Assembly: GCF_932526225.1 (NCBI RefSeq)
Contig: NC_064048.1
Coordinates: 10,796,688 to 10,860,687, forward strand
Origin: Nematostella vectensis
Taxonomy: Eukaryota; Cnidaria; Anthozoa; Actiniaria; Edwardsiidae
DNA length: 64,000 nt
Direction: 5' to 3'
The number at the start of each line of letters is the position of its first letter. The stretch's first letter is position 1. Under the pieces are notes generated by a model, which searched no databases, was not told where the DNA came from, and saw only the letters and a list, made by a program, of their open reading frames with translations. Positions 55,851 through 64,000 of this stretch are shown one piece after another. The translations under genes and the position numbers were made by a program.

Positions 55851-58800
55851 GTTACAGTAGTGGGGATTTAGATGTTAAATTTTTAAATTTTAGGTTGTTT
55901 TTGTATTTTTCAAATTGTAAAATTGTAGCATATACTTTTTTTTGGGGGGGGGAGGGATACATTTTTCTTTTTCCTTTTAAATTTTGCTATCCAGGTCACC
56001 CATTAATATCATATTACCTAGAAAAATATTATTAAATGAATAAATAAAAATGGAAATAACAGTCCATAAGTCCACCCTCTTGACTGTTTTGGAGAATGGG
56101 AGTTCAGATTTCAGTTATCTTGGCACAAGTTGCGTATCCACTTAGAACTCAGACAGTCTCTTCTGTAATGCTTGGATATCTATTGCAAAGTTGATCTTTT
56201 GTGCCACCTCTAGTGCCATTTTCCCATACACCATTGCTTGCTGGTACATCTGGTGACCATTATCTGGCCGTAAAACTAAGTTCCCCGGATGTTGATCGCG
56301 GGACTTTGAGCTAAGTAAACAGGATTATCATTGCTGAGAGTCATACTTAATTTGGAATTTTAACCCCGTATTTCGTCGTGGAAAGATTTGCTATTCGACA
56401 CGAGACGGGGAGACTCGATTCTCCCAACTATTGTACTGAAGTGAGTTACATACTAGCCTGCGGGGGGACTGGGGAGGGGGACTGCTTCAAGGTTTAAGTC
56501 AAAATGCTCTGGGTGTTTGGGAATAAACTAGAGGTAATCTTAATGCCTATGCCTATTGATTTCATCTACTCTAACCCTAAAGTTTGGGTCCATTCTCAAT
56601 ATAAGTTAAACATTTTGTTCTTCACAGTCCTTTGTTGCTAATAATTAAACTCATGCCTTCCTTTCATTTTTTCTTTTTACTGGGATACCTGTGGTAGCCC
56701 AGTCATATTAATGCAACTGGTTTATTTTATTTTATATCTTTTGTCAACCCGAGAAATCTGCAATGTGCGATTTATATTTAGTGTTCTCACTATGATCTTA
56801 CCGATACAAATTGCATATGACAGAATATCGACTATTGCGTGAAATAACAAAGCACATATGCGCTTAGTGATGTTGTCTTAGCATTTCACAACGGGATGTT
56901 TAATCGCCTTGCAGATTAGAAAGGAAATAAATGGTGATCCTAGTATGACATCTCTACCCCTATAACTAAGCGAAATATACTGGTTCCGCCGGTTCCGCTG
57001 CCGCAAGCTGAGGTAGTCGCCATCTTGGAATTTAGAATTTCATATATCTACGATTTATGTATTTGTGCAGAATCAAGGCCTAATTGGCGATTTAATGGCT
57101 GAAAACTTTCCATAGCTTTACTTTTTCTAAGAACACATGCTTTCTTTAGATAAGTTTTGTTTTCTTCCTAAAATACCTTTATTCCTCATTGAATGCCATT
57201 ATGGAACAATTTCATGGAGCAACTAGAGAATTGTGTTGTCTTTGTAGTGTTGCTGGTCTTGATCCTTGAAAAAAATGTTCCCTCTACATACCTAAGGGAT
57301 AGTATTTGGTAGAATTTTAAACCGTGAAAAATAGAAAATCACCCTGTCTACTTTCAATGAGTACCCCCCCCCCCCCCCCCAACTTGGAGAGATGATGCTT
57401 CTTACCTTTCTTGCCCGAATCAATGTTGCGATATTTACAACGAGACTCAAGATTATACATATATTTTTATTACAATCAAAGGCGGTGTTTTTATGACAGA
57501 AAAGTCTTTGTCTTACAAGTGACAATACATGGGCCTAAACAAATTGCAGATGCACATTCAATCCCTCAGGTATCCCAGTCAACCCTGCGCGCATGGTCTA
57601 GTTCTTTCTAAGATAAAACCTCTTTTTTATTGAATATGTTTTTTATGAAACATTTGCAATTAAAAAAAAAAAAAAAAACTAGAGGATTCAAGTTCTTCTT
57701 GTGTTGGTGGGGTTTAAGATAACATTACAGAAAACACATTTAAGATTTAATTACTGAATTCTATTACAGTTCCAGCTCTGCTGTGGCTTTGTTCTCTATG
57801 CTAGCCTATGCCCTCTACTCCCAAAGAGATGGCATACATGATGACACTAGACTTTTCATGAAATATATCCTGATATATTTCAGGATTTCTATATAGCCCT
57901 CTCATTTGACGCCAAAATATTTTTGTCTAAACAATATAGGACGTTTTATAAAAGAAATATTTTCAAAAAAGAGTGTTCTTGTAATTCTAAACCATTCTAC
58001 TTCTATCGGGGCTTCCCCTGCTCAATGGACCGTACGACTTCCGCTCTGTTCGCATTAATTATCTAGCTCGCAATATTACTTTAAAACCGAAATTGTGGCA
58101 AGCGGAAGTTAACGCTTCTACTGATTTCACGGTTGTATGCGGAAGTAGAGCAAATTCAGAAGACACTTTGCACAATGTAGATTTTTAGATAGTCATTTTT
58201 GATAGCGATGGAACGGTTCAAGCACCGTTCAAGCCCGTTTAAGAGCTGCGGATTGTGTTTTCTCAGACTGGTCACACAACGCCTGCACAATGATCAAGAC
58301 AATGGAAACAGGTGACGTCAAATGACTAAATATGGAGAGTTGTATATAGCACCGTAGGAGTCAAAGATTGACTCAGTTTAGACACGGTGTACGGTGTGTA
58401 AAAGCAAGCACAAAATCGCGATGAAGTTTGCCGGAATTCATTGCACAAAGAGAGGCCTGAGGAAATAGCAAAGTACTGGATGATATATATGTTGATTACT
58501 GCTGAAGGTATGTTTTGTAGAAGCTATGCAGCTTCGTTGCTTTCGTTACACTTTGGTAATTACTAATTGCGAATACAAACAACTAGACGCCATGTTACAC
58601 CAATTAATAAGATGTGTTCTCTATTCTTTAGGTTATTTATTTATTTCGGATACTGGAGAATTCTATATCATCTACTTGGGCGTAATACTAAGCCCGATCA
58701 CGTCGAGTTTTGTTTATTACTAATTAATAGCGGTTGTTTTGTGCACCTCACACCATATGATATGGCTTACAAGAAGCGCGACATAGATGTCTTTTTGAGG

Positions 58801-61087
58801 TCACCCCTTTTCGATCTGCTTTTGCGGAATATTCGGCTAGTTCGCATTCCTTCGTGTTCATGTTTCACGGGTCTGACTGCCCCTGCTGTATTTCTACTCA
58901 CGTTAAAACTTGACAAGTCTCGACACATAAGCTCACCCGGAAGTAATCGAATATCCATGCAAAATTTAGAGGCTGTGACGACCAGGTTTGTGGTACCCTC
59001 CTTTGTAAAGCGGCAACCCACACAACAGCTATTTTATCCCTACAATTTAGATCAGTTATATGTGCACAACGTCTGAAGCAAATCGGTTTTGGCAGCAATC
59101 GTATGGATTCCCGCCTGAACCATTCCGAGTACTCTTGTTGAAAAGAGCTGATGAGACAACATGGAGTCGCTCAAGCAAGAACGAACTTCGATCCATTGTT
59201 TGGCGTGATTTTGCTATAATTCTGTAGCTTTTTGATGGATAAATTGCATAATAGTAAGAAAAACAAGTGACATTTAAGGTCTCTATATGCAGAATCATCT
59301 TTATTTTGGCATAAATTTATTCAGACAGACAAATAACAAATAAAGCGCAGACAAAAGTGCAATTTACAGTGTGTTGCCCCCATTACGGACGGTTTTAGCA
59401 TTTCATAGCTTTTTAGGAATAAAAAGAACACTTTTGATATTTTGCCAGTAACAAGATCGGACCTAAACCTAATGAAATACTCATAATATATCTTTTTTTT
59501 TTCAAGTTTAGGGCGCCGTGCTCGAAAAGTTTGTGTCACTGATTTGCCCTAATCAACTTCAGCACTATTTTCGTAACTTCTGCAATATATTACCAAATGC
59601 TTATAAAATTTAAATACGAATTTATCTTATTTAACTATGCCAACTTAAATTATGTGGATCTTCGAAGAGTATTTGTTTACTCGATAATTGCGCGCTTCTG
59701 AATCACAAATTCATCCGTTTGAATCCATCTAGACTTTCGTAAAAAATAATCATGAAATTTGGCATATCACAGTAATCTTATAGTAGTTTTACTGGTTCAA
59801 CTTAATAAAAATGCAACAAATCCTTTTATAACTTCCTCTTGTTTTGACCTTTTGCCGTAGACAGACGGCTTTGCAACAATATCTGTGAAACGTAGCGGCG
59901 TATGTATTTTACTTACTTCTGAATGGGTTCCCCCCCCCCCCCCAAAAAAAAAAAAAAAAATGACTGAAAAGTCACATTCAAATAATTATTGTAACCTGAT
60001 AAATAAAGTATCTAGAAAGAAGCAATAGTATATCCCAAAAGTGCTTAAAGACGCGGAAATTTATTGTTTTGTCTGTCTGCCATTAGAATGTGTTTAGAAA
60101 GTTTAAAGAACTAAATATTTGTAAAATTTTTACAAGCTGCTAATTATGTTGCAAATTTGGCGAGCGTTGTCTTTATGATATGATTTCACAAATTGGCACA
60201 ACGTTTATATGTACCTAAATCCCTTCAAAATTTCGTTTTGATGCAAAAACGAATTCCCACTATCTTTTTAAACATATTTCCAATAAGCAGTCTATTTGTG
60301 TCCGTGTTTAGGCACACTTCGTGAACAACAACTGTAAATTTTCAAAACGCTTTCATTCTTCTAAATTAGTAGCGAGATCAAAGAACTTCTATTCTAAGAG
60401 TATTTTACAATGCTCGATTGTTGGTATTTTCCTAACTCTAATTTACCAAAAGGACTGGTTTATGTGAAGCGTTAAATTTAAAAAGTTTGACTCACCTTCA
60501 AATAAACTTGAATTTTCCCGCTGTTAATAACGCCAGCTACTTAATTGCTACAGCACACGTGTGTAGTGTATAAGAGTTAGTTACTAAATAGGTAGATTAC
60601 TAAACTATTTCCTTCATATATTTTAAACAGGCTTTCGATGCAACCTGTCCGGAATTGGGTACCATCCGTAATTGGGGCAACACACTGTACACTTGATATC
60701 CCCTTTAGAATGATTATATTTTTTATAATTTTTTTCAAATATTGTGATTGTTAGTAACAACATAAGTATTAATGATAATGAGATTATTTTAGATAATGTA
60801 ACCATAAAGTTGAAATAAATTCACTAAACCCAGTTATTTGCAGCAATTTGTAATGCCTGTTGTATTTGGATTATCATGTGAAAGTTTTTAGCTTTACGAA
60901 ACCTCCCACTCTACAGGTCTATAATTTAGTAATTTAGACCTTTTTTGTCAATCCAATGTATGACAAAATCTGAGGCTGGGGGAACTGGATTGCAGAAAAA
61001 AGAAAACATATATATTTAGTATATTTTTTCCTCTTCAATTAAAAAAAAAAAGTAAAATCACTATTTTCTCACTTTGTCTTTTTGCAG
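55851..61087. other. Gene-poor interval
   Basis: AT-rich DNA with short homopolymer runs (C near 57367-57380, A near 57661). The longest open frame, 58567-59076 (+, 169 codons), has no recognisable domain and no clear splice sites. It could be chance or a diverged gene. Confidence 0.4.
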
Positions 61088-63244
61088 GTTTTGAAAAAGA
61101 TGTACAGTCACCAGTCTGCAGAATCCGGGATTGACACTGATTATGAAGCAAAAGGTACAAGACCATACCAAGAGGGGTGGGGAAAGTGCATGCTTCCACC
61201 CCCCATCCCTCTGTTAGTCTGTCCAATACTTAACTTTTTCCATGTGATTCCAATGGATAGTTACCCTCTTTCATGGTTGCTCTAAAGTGGGTCATTTCTA
61301 TTGAAGGTCTATCAAATATTAACCCTATTCAGACCGGGCTTTTGGGGCTTCCTCTGACCGTAACTTTTGAACCAGTGAAGCTTTTATGACCAAATTTCAA
61401 AAGAATCATTATCTGACAAAGAGGGACAAAATGATATATTGTGTTGCCATAGTAACACAATATGACGTCATTATGACGTCATTTTTAAATGACGTCATAA
61501 TGACGTCCTTAAAAGGACATATAGTTATAAATATCCTATCTTTCGAGATCTTTGCAAAGAACATCCAAAATCCAAATAAGTTATCATAATCAGTTCTTAT
61601 TCAAAAAGCGACCTATATTCTTCAAAAAAATTGTCTTTATGACGTCAGGATGACGTCACTTAAGTGAGCAGAAACGGGCAATATTTCTATTTTTTTAAGA
61701 TGTGTATTTCTGTATGTCTTTTTTCGATAATCTTATTATCTTGCAGTAGACATATATTATTAGTGACACTGTTTCTATGACAACAATATGACACCTCTGA
61801 CGTCATTGATTGGCATGGTACCTTTAATATAGCATAAGTTTGCAACTGGACTCTTAATTAAAGTAATACATTTAATATCTTTCCCAAAAATGTTTTTTTT
61901 TTACTTTTTTATTTAAAATAGAGGAATATAAAAAGGATTTCGCCAAATTTAGATGTTAGTTAAAAAAAGCCAGGGATTTTTAGCTAATTATGTGACATCA
62001 GCATCCGCCATCTTGGATTTAATGAAAGTTATTTATTTTAATCAATAAAACTGGGTGGCAAAATACGAAGCTTTTTGACAATATTTAATCTTCGTTTCAA
62101 ATTGAATTGATGATTTCAGGTGGAAATGAATGATTTTTTTGCTATTTCTACACGCACTATTTCAAGAAGGTCAAAAGGTCATAAAAACACCACCACCCCT
62201 AAAATGGAGATTAAAATGGAAATTTTTATTGTGTTTTTTCAAACCTTGGTATAAAACGTTAATATGACATGGATTTGTGTTGAGCATGTCATATTTATAG
62301 TTGATCTTAACGACTTAAAGCATTTGCCTAATTTTCATTAACCCTCTGTTTTAAAACTTTGATGCTATGGTTATCATGGTACACATATGAAAATTTTGTT
62401 TACACCAAACTGATCCCAGATAAATTTTAGGAAAAGTCATCAAATTTCAATGCTCTAGCCCTACTTGTTCAAAAATTATTACAGCTCAAAGGTGCTTGTG
62501 GCCTCAAAAGCCCCCCCCCCCCCCCCGGTTTGAATAGGGTTAAGTTTTTTTCATGCGATACCCAGGCCCGTACCCAGGATTTTTTTTTCTTGGGGGGGGG
62601 GGGGGTGCGTAATCCGAAAAAGTGGACCTCATTTTTCCGGGGGGGGGGATTGGTTGGAGGAGTGAGCTCTCTATAAAAAAAAACGCCCCCGAAAGAACAA
62701 AGAGAATTTTTTTATGCCTTTGCAGCATCTCCGCAGGACGTTTATTGTCGATTTGGCCATGTAGCATAGTGATTTAGCTTATGCTTTATAGTTTTGGCTA
62801 CAAATAGCACGTTTATTGCGAACCGATAGCGGACCAATGACCGTTGTGTGTGTGCACAACTGGTGCACCCCCTGCACTCCCCTGGGTACGGGCCTGATAC
62901 CTATATGACTCACCCCTCCCCCCTTAACAGAAAATCTCGGCCAATGCCTGAGGTATTTTAGTGGTGGTGGTTAAAGGGGAAGGGGTATGAATACATGAAA
63001 GTTGACCCCAAATTTTATGTTGTTAGAAGGTCAATTACCAGACTTTTACAATTAAGATTTCAATTCCTCCTAGAACTTAAATACCCCCAGCAAGCTATTT
63101 GATTTAAAGCTTGTTTCTTCAGGCCCAGAATGACAATGATTTAATATAAACATAAACAAGATAAGAATATCTGATATTTTCTTTTCTTTTTTTTCAGAAA
63201 AGCCATCATTTATCCATGTAATACCAGATAAGATAAGATATGAT
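61088..63244 (+). CDS. Two candidate exons of an unidentified plus-strand gene (partial)
   Basis: Exon a, 61088-61154 (acceptor TTTTTGCAG, donor AAAAG|GTACAA), encodes VLKKMYSHQSAESGIDTDYE plus AK and ends in phase 1. Exon b, 63198-63244 (acceptor TTTTTTTTCAG, donor GAT|GTAAGT), starts in the matching phase and encodes KPSFIHVIPDKIRYD. The joined reading is open and ordinary in composition. The piggyBac-like element at 61323-62539 would lie in the intron between them. No family was recognised. The small exon size makes chance a real possibility. Confidence 0.35.
61323..62539 (-). mobile_element. TTAA-flanked, piggyBac-like non-autonomous element, copy 2 (1,217 bp, inverted)
   Basis: Left end CCCTATTCAGACCGGG, right end CCGGTTTGAATAGGG, flanked by TTAA at 61319-61322 and 62540-62543. 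The interior aligns to 45073-46148 in reverse orientation (for example GACATCAGCATCCGCCATCT). It contains a dense TGACGTCA palindrome cluster near 61460-61508 and a C run near 62511-62526. Confidence 0.85.
62563..62896. mobile_element. MITE, 334 bp, ends CAGGCCCGTACCCAGG
   Basis: 16-bp perfect terminal inverted repeats (62563-62578 and 62881-62896). The interior is non-coding with G and A homopolymers. The same terminus occurs alone at 35873-35888. Confidence 0.8.
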
Positions 63245-63876
63245 GTAAGTATACTTATGTAGTTCATACAGTGAAATTTCCATAGATCTACAATGAGCAA
63301 AGCAGGCAGGAGAAGGGACGATCTTTTGCTTAATAACTACATGAAGCAATATAAAAAAAATAGTGGAGAGGACTCCTTGCTTAAAATCATTTTCTGACCT
63401 CTCCTTCTCTGTGGATCTACCCTATTTTTTTACCTCCTCGCATGGGATGTGAGTGAGTATCGAGGCGTGCACTCTATCCATGTGGCCCCCCTTGATGTTG
63501 GGTACCAGACACGGTTGGGAGAGGCAATCTACTCTATTGACCTTCACCCAGCATTTTTTTTTTCACACAGGTTTTTACTGCATTAATTTTTCTCTTTTAA
63601 TTTGTAAGTAAGGGTAGCAGGTGCTAGTTCTTTCTCTTATTGAAGGATCTTCAAACATTATGCTTTTTACCATATAATACCTGTGACTCTGCACTCCCAG
63701 GGGATATCCACCCCCTTTTTGAGTAAAAAAAGTCAATTTGTTTAAAGAAAATAAATGTCTGAGGGATAGGTTGTAGTCACCTACCATGAACCAAATGATC
63801 AGTTATATGGCGTCCGTTATCCACCCACTATTTTGAAATCCTGGACCCGCCCCTGCACCCCTCTCAGCCAAGGGTA

Positions 63877-64000
63877 TGTACCTGACTAATAGGGTATGTA
63901 CCTGACTAATAGGGTATGTACCTGACTAATAGGGTATGTACCTGACTAATAGGGTATGTACCTGACTAATAGGGTGTGTACCTGACTAATAGGGTATATA
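63877..64000. repeat. 20-bp tandem array at the right window edge
   Basis: Six or more copies of AGGGTATGTACCTGACTAAT. The array continues past the end of the window. Confidence 0.95.

Noticed and set aside
58567..59076. 169-codon plus frame, the longest in the right part of the window
   Set aside because: No recognisable domain, unusual composition, and an antisense frame of similar quality. Not supported as a gene, but a homology search would be decisive.

Overview
This is animal nuclear DNA: split genes with GT-AG introns, AT-rich introns full of minisatellites, and many short inverted-repeat transposons. Gene content (cnidarian-style LamG jellyroll secreted protein, rhodopsin-type GPCRs, AEBP2 and ZC3H10 orthologues) and repeat style suggest an anthozoan such as a sea anemone. 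That placement is inference; the sequence carries no direct species marker. Exon models below were built by hand from splice sites, reading phase and family resemblance.

Layout. 1-230 is a 22-23 bp tandem array. 258-983 (-) holds two exons of an unidentified gene running off the left edge. 1000-4900 is mostly transposon debris. 4941-26410 (+) is a complete 16-exon gene encoding a 924-residue secreted protein made of four LamG/concanavalin-like jellyroll domains; its introns hold most of the large satellites, a LINE relic and several MITEs. 26411-30118 is intergenic, with a minisatellite carrying an inverted copy, a MITE and a 21-bp array. 30119-34707 (-) is a two-exon class A GPCR of 302 residues. 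34708-43017 is gene-poor. 43018-44158 (+) is an intronless class A GPCR broken by four single-base frame changes. 45069-46152 is a TTAA-flanked, piggyBac-like non-autonomous element, with an inverted relative at 61319-62543. 46611-50208 (-) is a complete five-exon AEBP2 orthologue (354 residues; PRC2 accessory factor). 51357-52286 (+) is a single-exon ZC3H10-like CCCH protein, divergent from AEBP2 across about 1.15 kb. 52287-61087 is mostly non-coding with LINE relics. 61088-63244 (+) holds two phase-compatible candidate exons of a gene running off the right edge, and the window ends inside a 20-bp tandem array.

Main observation. At least three minisatellites have units that include the 3' end of a coding exon together with its 5' splice site: LamG exon 10 (86 bp, 13 donors), LamG exon 15 (53 bp, 5 donors) and GPCR exon 1 (about 96 bp, 7 donor-like sites). 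A fourth array, in LamG intron 4, begins within a few bases of its donor. Repeated amplification of splice-donor neighbourhoods in unrelated exons is the strongest candidate here for something not routinely described.

How the genes relate. AEBP2 (chromatin) and ZC3H10 (RNA binding) may share a promoter region. The LamG protein and the GPCRs act at the cell surface or outside the cell. Nothing indicates a single common pathway.
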